NCBI GenBank assembly: GCA_934725735.1
Contig: CAKVCP010000009.1
Span: 1 to 33,979 of the forward strand
DNA: 33,979 nucleotides
Source of the DNA: an uncultured Thermoguttaceae bacterium
GTDB lineage: Bacteria; Planctomycetota; Planctomycetia; Pirellulales; Thermoguttaceae
Reading direction: 5' to 3'
Below are positions 24,631-31,919 of this stretch, piece by piece (position 1 is the stretch's first letter; each line of letters begins with the position of its first letter). The position numbers and the translations under genes were made by a program. The notes beneath the pieces are model-generated. The model ran no database searches. It worked only from the letters and a program-made list of their open reading frames with translations, and was not told the origin of the DNA.

Positions 24631-25242
24631 ATGCTTGAAATTGAGATGAAGTTTCGCGTCGAGGACGCGGACGCGTATGAAGCGCGCGTTAAGTCCTTTC
24701 TCGACGCGACTTTCGGCGAACCGTCCGTCGAGTGCGACGCGTTTTTTCGGTGCGACGCGCTCGGCTTTCCCAACGCGGGCAAGATGCTCCGTATTCGTCG
24801 TCGCGGCTCATTTTTGGCGGTAACGTATAAGGGGCCGAGACTCGACGAAACGACGAAGACGCGCGAAGAGATCGAACTGCCGCTCGTCGTTCCCGGCTTT
24901 GAAGACTCGGCGATCCGTAAAGCGCTCGTCGACCGAACGCGAGACGATTGGACGCGATTCTTCGAACGTCTGGGGTTTCAAGAGGCTCAAAGCGTTGAAA
25001 AGACGCGACGAACCGCTCTTTGCGAATTCAAAGGTCGACGTTTTACGATCACGCTCGACGCGCTTGCGGAACTGGGCGTCTTCACCGAGATCGAAACGCT
25101 CGCTCCCGAGGGAGACCTTGAGGAAGCGCGCGCCGCCGTCAAAGAGCTTGCCGAAGCGTTGGGATTGCGCGATACGATCGTGAAAAGTTATTTGGCGCTG
25201 GCGATCGAAGCGAAGACGGGCAAGAACGTCGACGAAAAATAG
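24631..25242 (+). CDS. CYTH-domain protein (class IV adenylate cyclase / triphosphatase type)
   Basis: A 203-residue single-domain protein starting MLEIEMKF, the ExExK signature of the CYTH superfamily. Basic strand residues (MLRIRRRG, VTYKGPR) and acidic ones (REEIELPL, ITLDALAELGVFTEIETL) line the expected triphosphate tunnel. Members are class IV adenylate cyclases (CyaB) or tripolyphosphatases and thiamine triphosphatases. The full-length spacing and the ELGVFTEIE motif favour the CyaB/thiamine triphosphatase branch, but the activity cannot be read from sequence. It lies 10 bases after pheS, probably cotranscribed. GGGACGCGGAG runs up to the ATG, so the ribosome site is ambiguous. Confidence 0.8.
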   Translation: MLEIEMKFRVEDADAYEARVKSFLDATFGEPSVECDAFFRCDALGFPNAGKMLRIRRRGSFLAVTYKGPRLDETTKTREEIELPLVVPGFEDSAIRKALVDRTRDDWTRFFERLGFQEAQSVEKTRRTALCEFKGRRFTITLDALAELGVFTEIETLAPEGDLEEARAAVKELAEALGLRDTIVKSYLALAIEAKTGKNVDEK

Positions 25243-25340
25243 CGGCGCGTGAATGTCGCCGTTAAAACTGGCGTAAACGATAGGCATATTTTGAAAATTC
25301 TGAAAAAAAGTTGAATTTTCCCGCCAAAAATAGTAGACGT

Positions 25341-25420
25341 TTGACGCCGCCCAGATTATCATTATTGACAGTGTATTTACTCAGGCGTCCTATTGACGTC
25401 GTTGACTCAAGTGTTTTGAC
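25341..25420 (+). promoter_or_regulatory. Cluster of five TTGAC direct repeats upstream of the Gly/Met-rich gene
   Basis: TTGAC occurs at 25341, 25365, 25393, 25402 and 25416. One copy (TTGACA at 25365) could be a -35, with TCCTAT 17 bases downstream as a poor -10. The repeat density suggests a regulator or alternative sigma factor site. That is inference. Confidence 0.4.
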
Positions 25421-25485
25421 GCCGAGCGTTGAAGCGCGCAAACGGTCGCGTTTCGCCTTGGGGTAGCGCGAATTGAGGAATCCAG

Positions 25486-26469
25486 ATGAAATCGAGTATG
25501 TTCCATTTACTAGTAATGTTGGCGGTTTCGCTGCCGATGACTGGCGTTCGCGCGAACGCTGCCGACGACGCTCCTAAGGCTGATGAAGTAAAGCCCGTCG
25601 AACTCTTCCAGGCTATTGACGAAGGGCTCGTCGAAGTTAAATTGACGCCGAAAAACTCCCTCAAGAGCAGCATTGCCGTTACGAACAAGACGGATAAACC
25701 GATTGTCGTCGAGATGCCTTCGGCGTTTGCCGGCGTTCCCGTGTTGGCTCAGCCCGGTATGATGGGCGGACGCGGCGGCATGGGCGGCATGATGGGAGGC
25801 ATGATGGGCGGCGCCGCCGGTATGATGGGCGGCGGTCGTAACCAAGGCGGTTTCGGCGGCGGTATGTTCGGCGAAGCCGGCGGTCGCGGCGGCATGATGA
25901 ATAGCCGCGGCGGTATGGGCGGTTCCAGCCGTAGCGGCGGCAATCAATCCATCGGCGGCGGCATGGGCGGTCGTAGCGGCGGTATGGGCGGCGGCATGGG
26001 CGGTCGCGGCGGCGGCGGTTTGTTCTCCATCGCTCCTAACAAGACACATCGCGAATCCGTTCGCACCGTTTGCCTTGAACATGGCAAAAAAGAACCCGGT
26101 CCTTCCGTTGAGTATACCATCGTCCCGATCGACATGTACACCGACAACAAAACCACGCAGGTTCTCTGCTCCATGCTCGGCGATCCCGAACTCAATCAGA
26201 ACGCCGTTCAGGCCGCCGTTTGGAACGCTGAAAACGGTTTGAGCTTTGAAGAGCTCGCTTCGAAGACGAAGCAAGAAGGAAACAATAATATGCCCGAAAG
26301 CTACTTCCTCAAGGAAGATCTTTCCGCCGGCGTGAATCTTCTTGCTAAGGCTCAGGAACGCGCCGCCGTTTTGCAGGATGTTGAAGACGCTCAGAAAGCC
26401 TTAGAGGAAGAACCTCTTGAGGAGACGGACACGACCGTCGAGACCTTGACCAACGAAGTCCTTAAGTAG
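25486..26469 (+). CDS. Exported protein with Gly/Met-rich central region
   Basis: A 327-residue protein with a signal peptide (cleavage near ANA, about residue 25). Residues 30-88 look like a small beta-sandwich (LVEVKLTPKNSLKSSIAVTN, then KPIVVEMPSAFAG). Residues about 88-180 are a low-complexity run of GGM, MGG and GRGG motifs with Ser and Asn. Residues about 185-265 contain a conserved-looking segment (VRTVCLEHGKKEPGPSVEYT) and QAAVWNAENGLSFEELASK, a pattern I recall from uncharacterised planctomycete exported proteins. The C-terminus is Glu-rich. No enzyme motif is seen. GAGGA lies 8 bases before the ATG. It is probably a cell-envelope or extracellular protein, and the Met-rich part could bind copper, which is speculation. 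Confidence 0.7.
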   Translation: MKSSMFHLLVMLAVSLPMTGVRANAADDAPKADEVKPVELFQAIDEGLVEVKLTPKNSLKSSIAVTNKTDKPIVVEMPSAFAGVPVLAQPGMMGGRGGMGGMMGGMMGGAAGMMGGGRNQGGFGGGMFGEAGGRGGMMNSRGGMGGSSRSGGNQSIGGGMGGRSGGMGGGMGGRGGGGLFSIAPNKTHRESVRTVCLEHGKKEPGPSVEYTIVPIDMYTDNKTTQVLCSMLGDPELNQNAVQAAVWNAENGLSFEELASKTKQEGNNNMPESYFLKEDLSAGVNLLAKAQERAAVLQDVEDAQKALEEEPLEETDTTVETLTNEVLK

Positions 26470-26510
26470 TCTTATTCCTTTCTTCTAGCTTGCGGATTTT
26501 CTTTGGTTTT

Positions 26511-26550
26511 GACGCCCTTATCTTCCCCTGATAAGGGCGTCTTATCTTTT
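26511..26550 (+). terminator. Strong intrinsic terminator after the Gly/Met-rich gene
   Basis: GACGCCCTTATC (26511-26522) pairs perfectly over 12 bases with GATAAGGGCGTC (26530-26541) around a 7-base loop. TTATCTTTT follows. Confidence 0.9.
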
Positions 26551-26582
26551 GGAACTATTTTCTCTTTTTTGCGCGTAAAAAA

Positions 26583-26611
26583 TTGACTTTGCGCTTCTCT
26601 TTTGGTATCAT
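26583..26611 (+). promoter_or_regulatory. Sigma-70-type promoter for the GH78 gene
   Basis: TTGACT (26583-26588) and TATCAT (26606-26611) are 17 bases apart. They lie between the previous terminator and the GH78 start at 26675. Confidence 0.65.
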
Positions 26612-26674
26612 ACCTTGCACGCGCGTTTGGCGCGTTTTAGTACGACGTCTAGCTAATAATAGGAAGGATTGATT

Positions 26675-29152
26675 ATGCCGCTTTACGGAACCAATCGTCG
26701 AAATTTTCTGAAAACAAGCGCTTTAACTCTCGCCGCTTCAAGTCTGCCTCTTGAGATCTCGAGTCGCGGCTTCGCGCAAGACGCCGCCGTAGCGGATAAT
26801 GAAAAGACACCAAAATTCCAGGTCGCCGTTCCTCTTTGGGAAAAGGGACGCGAGACGGAAATGAACGTGACGCTGACCTTCTACGCGTCCTTCAAACTTA
26901 ACTCGAAAGACGATATTGCCGGGTCTATTTTGCGCATTGCCGGCGCCACTATCTATCGCGTCACGGTCAACGGGCAATACGTCGGTTACGGACCGTGCCG
27001 GGGCCCTCACGGATGGTTCCGCGTCGACGAATGGGATATCGCGTCGAAGTTGACGAAAGATTCAAACTTCATCACGATTGAAGTTTGCGGATACAACAGC
27101 AACAGCTTCGACCTTTTGGATCAACCTTCCTTCCTTGAAGCGGAAATTGTCGACGGATCGGGGCGCGTCGTCGCGGCGACTCTCGACGCGAAGAAGTTAG
27201 GGGTTGTCTCCTTTGAGGCGTGCGACATGACGGGCGTGCGCGTTCAGAAGGTTCAGCGCTTTAGCTTCCAGCGCCCCTTTATCGAGGTGTACGATCTTCG
27301 TCACGCGCATGAATTGGAAGCGGTCGAACTTGCGCGTCAACCCGAAGTGAAACATCTTCCGCGCCGCCTTCCGTATCCTGAGTTCGCGATCTTCGAACCC
27401 AAGGCGTGGGGCAAACGCTGCGTCGTGACCCCTCGCGAAAAGCTCGAAAATCCGTGGCGCGACCGTTCTCTTGTCAATATCGGCCCGCAACTCAAGGGGT
27501 ATCCTCTCGACGAATTGACGGTCGTTCTTTCAGACGACGTTCAGCGTCTTGAGACGAAACTCACGGACGAGGCGCCGCTGAGCGTCGGTTCCGTTTACAA
27601 GGAGTCGGACGCGCAGGTCGTCGACTTCGGCGCCAACTACTGCGGTTTCTTCGGATTGGAGATCGAGACGAAGGGCGAGACGGACGTCGTGATTACCTTC
27701 GACGAGATTATGACTGCGGACGGGGACGTCAACTTCCTGCGTTTGGGAACGTGCTCCGCAGTAAAATGGAGCTTTAGCGAAGACGGAAGGCAGAAAATCG
27801 AGTGCATTGCGCCGCAAGTTGGTCGTTACGCGAAGTTGCACTGCCTGAAGGGTAGCTTTAAGCTAAACAAATTCTTCCTTCGCGAATATGCGTATCCGCC
27901 GACTCGCGAGGCGTCCTTCGACTCTTCCGATCCGCGTTTGAAGAAGATTTACGCCGCCGCGCAGTTGACCTTCCGCGAAAACGCCGTCGACGTTTTCTCC
28001 GACTGTCCTCATCGCGAGCGCGCGGGCTGGCTTTGCGACAGCTTCTTTACGGCGCGTTCTTCCTTCGACCTCACGGGCTCCGTCGCGGCGGAAGAGGCGT
28101 TTTTGGAAAACTTCATGTTGCCGGAGAGCTTCAAACATATTCCCGACGGAATGTTGCCGATGTGCTATCCTTCGGATCACTACGACGGCGTGTACATCCC
28201 GAACTGGGCGATGTGGTTCGTAATGGAACTTGGCGAATTTGCGTCGCGCGCGCAGAATCCGTGGCTTGTGAAAGCGATGCGCAAAAAGATTGAGAAGTTG
28301 ATGGCCTTCTTCGAGAAGTACGAGAATTCCGACGGACTTCTTGAAAAGCTTCCGAGCTGGGTTTTTGTCGAATGGTCGAGGGCGAACGATTTTGTTCAAG
28401 ACGTGAACTACCCGAGCAATATGACGTACGCGCGCATTTTGGAGATCGTCGGCGCGCTTTACGACGTGGAGAAATGGAGCGAAAAGGCGCGTAAAGTTCG
28501 CGCTAAAGTGATCGAGCAATCTTTTGACGGCGAGTTCTTCGTCGACCACGCGATTCGTAAAGAGGACGGAACCCTTGAGATCTGCCGCGACAGAACGGAG
28601 GTCTGCCAATACTTCGCGTTCTTCTTCAAGACGGCGACGCCGGAGTCTCATCCGGAGCTGTGGGCGACGCTTTTGGACAAGTTCGGCCCGAATCGCGTGA
28701 AGGAGGGCGGATATCCGGAGATTCACAAGGCGAACTCCTTCGTCGGCAACGTGCTGCGTCTGGAACTCATTTCACAAGCGAATCGCGGGGATCAGCTCTT
28801 GGACGAATCGGTTGCGTATAACGAGTACATGGTCGATCGAACGGGAACGCTGTGGGAGAACGACACTGACTTCGCGAGCTGCAACCACGGGTTCGCGTCG
28901 CACGTCGAGCGCGTCTATTATCGCGACGTCGTCGGAATTCGCAGCGTCGATCCGTCCGCGAAGAAGATTGTGATTCGATTGCCGAAGATCGATTCCCTGA
29001 CCTGGGCGGCGGGGGTTCAGCCACTTTACGGTTCGGCGATCAAGTTGCGCTGGGAGAAGAAGGACGGCAAGCTCCTCTATTCTCTCGAGACGCCCGACGG
29101 ATACGACGTCGAGTTCTCGAATGAAAGCGGTTTGGAAGCGACGCGCGTCTGA
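26675..29152 (+). CDS. Tat-exported GH78-type alpha-L-rhamnosidase
   Basis: An 825-residue enzyme. The N-terminus NRRNFLKTSALTLAAS is a twin-arginine signal (Arg8-Arg9), cleaved perhaps after GFAQ, about residue 35. N-terminal beta-sandwich modules follow (IYRVTVNGQYVGYGPCRGPH, about 90-125). The (alpha/alpha)6 catalytic domain contains SDCPHRERAGWLCD (Asp443, Arg447, Glu448), the family's acid motif, and GTLWEND (Glu728) followed by CNHGFASHVERVYYRDVVGI, matching the second conserved acid and NH motif of GH78. It should release terminal alpha-L-rhamnose from plant or bacterial glycans outside the cytoplasm. AGGAAGGA lies 6 bases before the ATG at 26675; a TTG two codons upstream was rejected. 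It has its own promoter and no partner glycosidase beside it. Confidence 0.85.
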   Translation: MPLYGTNRRNFLKTSALTLAASSLPLEISSRGFAQDAAVADNEKTPKFQVAVPLWEKGRETEMNVTLTFYASFKLNSKDDIAGSILRIAGATIYRVTVNGQYVGYGPCRGPHGWFRVDEWDIASKLTKDSNFITIEVCGYNSNSFDLLDQPSFLEAEIVDGSGRVVAATLDAKKLGVVSFEACDMTGVRVQKVQRFSFQRPFIEVYDLRHAHELEAVELARQPEVKHLPRRLPYPEFAIFEPKAWGKRCVVTPREKLENPWRDRSLVNIGPQLKGYPLDELTVVLSDDVQRLETKLTDEAPLSVGSVYKESDAQVVDFGANYCGFFGLEIETKGETDVVITFDEIMTADGDVNFLRLGTCSAVKWSFSEDGRQKIECIAPQVGRYAKLHCLKGSFKLNKFFLREYAYPPTREASFDSSDPRLKKIYAAAQLTFRENAVDVFSDCPHRERAGWLCDSFFTARSSFDLTGSVAAEEAFLENFMLPESFKHIPDGMLPMCYPSDHYDGVYIPNWAMWFVMELGEFASRAQNPWLVKAMRKKIEKLMAFFEKYENSDGLLEKLPSWVFVEWSRANDFVQDVNYPSNMTYARILEIVGALYDVEKWSEKARKVRAKVIEQSFDGEFFVDHAIRKEDGTLEICRDRTEVCQYFAFFFKTATPESHPELWATLLDKFGPNRVKEGGYPEIHKANSFVGNVLRLELISQANRGDQLLDESVAYNEYMVDRTGTLWENDTDFASCNHGFASHVERVYYRDVVGIRSVDPSAKKIVIRLPKIDSLTWAAGVQPLYGSAIKLRWEKKDGKLLYSLETPDGYDVEFSNESGLEATRV

Positions 29153-29196
29153 GCGTCGCGATCGTCTTAGTTTGCGTGGCGAAGATTCGAGGTGAT

Positions 29197-29853
29197 ATGA
29201 GCGCTCCGAGGTATAGTCGCAGGATGGTGGATAAGCTTCGCGGTTTAAGAGACGGCGGTGTTGCGCGTTTCCAAATCGGCGACGCGTACCTCATGGCGAT
29301 CAAACTCGGCCAGGAGCTTTTCGTGAGACCCTTCGGCGACTCAGGAAAAGAGAAGACGCAGATCTGGGTCAACGACGTACCCGTCGTCGCTCTGACGCCG
29401 TTTACCTTTGACGACGTCGTTCGCGTTGGAGAACGCTCGTTCATCTTCCGCGATCCGAACGAGCCGATCGACGAGGAGCGGAGTCTTCTTTACGTGTCGG
29501 TCGCGGATTCTCTCGACTCAGGACGACAAACGGAGATTTGGGCGAAACCGGCGTCGGAAATTCCTCGCGGCGAGCGTCCCAAACGCCCCGAACCGAGGCA
29601 GCGTCCGAAAAAGAAGCCGACGGCGCCAGGCGGTCCGACGACCTCGAAAAAAAAGTCGACGCCCCGACGCGATCCCCCGTCGCCGTCCGATAAACTCTGG
29701 ATGAACGTCGACTTCGCCGTTCCCGTCGACGATCCTTTCGCCGCGCCCCCCGAGGAGACGAACGACCTCGAGGAAAAGATCGCGGAACGCGCGAAAAGCA
29801 AAGGAATCTCACTCGAGAAGAAACCGCTTCCTAACCCACCTTCGGAATGGTGA
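29197..29853 (+). CDS. Small protein with a divergent FHA-like domain
   Basis: A 218-residue cytoplasmic protein. Residues about 20-85 have the strand pattern of a forkhead-associated domain: RFQIGDAYLMAIKLGQELFV, then TQIWVNDVPVV and DDVVRVGERSFIFRDPNEP, close to the family's vNg-xx-L-xx-gD-x-i-x-iG-xx-xf layout. The Arg/Ser/His phosphothreonine-contact residues are not obvious, so binding to phosphopeptides is uncertain. The C-terminal half is Pro/Lys-rich and likely disordered, ending PNPPSEW. The start at 29197 was chosen because GAGGTGAT precedes the ATG; an in-frame GTG at 29176 lacks this. It follows the GH78 gene by 44 bases and ends at a strong terminator. A role in signalling is inference. 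Confidence 0.6.
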   Translation: MSAPRYSRRMVDKLRGLRDGGVARFQIGDAYLMAIKLGQELFVRPFGDSGKEKTQIWVNDVPVVALTPFTFDDVVRVGERSFIFRDPNEPIDEERSLLYVSVADSLDSGRQTEIWAKPASEIPRGERPKRPEPRQRPKKKPTAPGGPTTSKKKSTPRRDPPSPSDKLWMNVDFAVPVDDPFAAPPEETNDLEEKIAERAKSKGISLEKKPLPNPPSEW

Positions 29854-29884
29854 ACGCGCTCTTGGGAGAACGTGAAAAGATTAA

Positions 29885-29937
29885 GGACGCTGAAACGCCT
29901 CTTCTTTAAGACGGCGATTTCGGCGTCCTTTTCTTTT
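29885..29937. terminator. Bidirectional terminator between FHA-like and radical SAM genes
   Basis: The arms 29885-29899 and 29913-29928 pair over 15 positions, with one G-U and one bulged A. TTTTCTTTT follows on the plus strand and a U-rich TTAATCTTTT on the minus strand, so both converging units can end here. Confidence 0.85.
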
Positions 29938-29999
29938 CTATTGAAGGTTCTCGGCGACTAAACGTTAAATAAATAGTCGCTTTGACTACGCGTCCCTCT

Positions 30000-31919
30000 T
30001 TATTTGTCCTCTCGCGATATTTGATAATACTTCAAGACGTCAACGATTTGCGCGTCGTCGCTTTGAATATCATGGTCGGTGAATTTATTCTCAGCGACGA
30101 CCTTCTTCGCTTTGTCGAGTTGTTCGGTAGACAATGCGTTGAATTTCTCCCACCATATCTCGGATTCGTCGCACGCCTTGGCGATGTTGACGTCGTAGCG
30201 ATCGGCGAGTTCTTCGCGGAACGTCGCGTTATATCGCCGTCGATAGATGAGGAACGTCTCCGGCGTCCACAGGAGACGGTGAAATTCATTCAGATCTTTA
30301 CCAAACGCGGCTTCGAAAAATTCGACCCCGCGACCAACCTTTCCCTTCGTGGAGTTCAGAATAGCCTGAATCGCGCGGATGAATTTGCGGTTCCAATGTC
30401 TTCCGATGAAATCGCGATTCATGAAGTACTTTGGGTCGTCTAACGGATGGTATTTCATCGGGAAGGAATAGATAGAAACCTCGAGTTCTTCGCTCAGATC
30501 CACGTTCATACGCAGCCGATTATAAAGCTCGTCGGGCGTGTCTTCAAAGTTGTAAAGAAGGTAGTTGGAGAGCTTGGTTATTCCGTTTCTAACGGCGGTT
30601 TTAACAGCTCTTTCGTAAACGTTTCTGAGGTTCCAATGATCGAAAGCGATTCGCAACGGCTGGATGTTCACTTCGGCGAGTTTCTTCATATTTTCGTCGT
30701 TTACAAGTCGTGAATCAATCCCTTGGTTAAAGTCGACGATTCTCGCGCGAGGGCGAGCATGGCGCGTTCGTTCAAAAAGAGGCTTGACGAAGTTGTCGAG
30801 CTCCAGAATAGCGTCGCGCGTCGCCGTATAATCATGGAGGAGCCGCGCGCTCTTACGACGCTCTTCAAACTCTTGCTTTGCCCCCGAATCCGGCAATTTC
30901 ATCGCCAGTTCATCGTACAACTTGATAATCTTACGGACATACGCGCGATTATTGTAATTATCCTTTAAGTTTTGTAACGCGATAAAATAGGGGTTCTCGG
31001 AGGTTACGGTATCTCCTTTCGCGAAACCGCACGCTTTGATCTCGTCGATAATCTCATTGTAACGTTTCGAGGCGAGCACGTTATTGTCGAGAAGGAGCAA
31101 GTCTTTTTGGGAACCGAAACGCCGCTTGGTTTCTTCGATTTGCTTCCGCAGACCGACGTGATCTCGATAATTCGGCTCGAGTCGAGGCACGGCGCAGAAG
31201 CGACATTTGTTGACGCATCCGCGCGTCATGTACGCGAAATATGCGTTATTCGCGGGGTAGACGTAATCGATTTCTTCGAGTATCGAGTAGTCGAGAGGGA
31301 GTTCGTCGATCACGTCCTCCGAGTCCTCGTCAACGAGATGGGGACGATCGAGAAGTCCTCGATGCGGCGTTATTCCCGTCGCCTTTTCCACCTCTTCGGG
31401 GATTAGCGACGACATGATTCCCCCCACCATTACGGGGCGTAGGCTTGGTTCCGCTGAAAGGTTTGTTTCCGCAGGCTTGCACAGACGCTTTGCGAAATTG
31501 ATCGTGTCGATCGTGATTTGCCAATAAAAGGTGAAGAGGGTGGTGACGCAGACCCGATCAAATCGGGGATGGATGAAATAGTCCTGATTGCGAAACTTTT
31601 CGCGGTAGACCTTCAGAATATCGAATACCGTTTCGTCTTGAAGGAGGTTGTTTCCCGCCAAAGTCTTTCTTTTTCCGAGTCGAACGTAATCCTTGAGGGT
31701 TGGATAATATTCAGCCCAGCAGACGTCGGGGAAGCGAAAGGAGAGATTGCGAATCAAATCCTCGCAGACTAGTTGAACGGCGAACGCTTTCATATCCCCT
31801 TTATAAAAGCGCACGTCGTCGCCGCGTCTGCGAAAATACGTCGCGAGCTTCATAAGTCCCATCGGCGGGTACTTATTCTTGTAGTTCGGCTCGACTAAAA
31901 GAACTTTGCGCTTGCCCAT
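30000..31919 (-). CDS. Radical SAM protein with B12-binding-like N-terminal region
   Basis: A 639-residue protein, last gene of the HerA-GHKL operon. The N-terminal part (KVLLVEPNYKNKYPPMGLMK) has the shape of the Rossmann-like region that precedes many B12-type radical SAM domains, but the DxHxxG cobalamin motif is absent. The radical SAM core starts with TRGCVNKCRFCAVPRLEP: Cys235, Cys239 and Cys242 form the CxxxCxxC cluster site. LLLLDNNVLAS and RARIVDFNQGIDSRL follow, then QPLRIAFDHWN. Between CGFAKG (about 302) and the VDFNQG motif (about 395) lies roughly 90 residues of charged helical sequence that looks like an insertion. The reaction is unknown. Its start overlaps the GHKL stop as TGATG, indicating translational coupling. 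Confidence 0.8.
   Translation of the reverse strand: MGKRKVLLVEPNYKNKYPPMGLMKLATYFRRRGDDVRFYKGDMKAFAVQLVCEDLIRNLSFRFPDVCWAEYYPTLKDYVRLGKRKTLAGNNLLQDETVFDILKVYREKFRNQDYFIHPRFDRVCVTTLFTFYWQITIDTINFAKRLCKPAETNLSAEPSLRPVMVGGIMSSLIPEEVEKATGITPHRGLLDRPHLVDEDSEDVIDELPLDYSILEEIDYVYPANNAYFAYMTRGCVNKCRFCAVPRLEPNYRDHVGLRKQIEETKRRFGSQKDLLLLDNNVLASKRYNEIIDEIKACGFAKGDTVTSENPYFIALQNLKDNYNNRAYVRKIIKLYDELAMKLPDSGAKQEFEERRKSARLLHDYTATRDAILELDNFVKPLFERTRHARPRARIVDFNQGIDSRLVNDENMKKLAEVNIQPLRIAFDHWNLRNVYERAVKTAVRNGITKLSNYLLYNFEDTPDELYNRLRMNVDLSEELEVSIYSFPMKYHPLDDPKYFMNRDFIGRHWNRKFIRAIQAILNSTKGKVGRGVEFFEAAFGKDLNEFHRLLWTPETFLIYRRRYNATFREELADRYDVNIAKACDESEIWWEKFNALSTEQLDKAKKVVAENKFTDHDIQSDDAQIVDVLKYYQISREDK

Noticed and set aside
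25510..26274. Ala/His-rich minus-strand frame opposite the Gly/Met-rich protein
   Set aside because: It is the antisense reading of GGC/ATG repeats.
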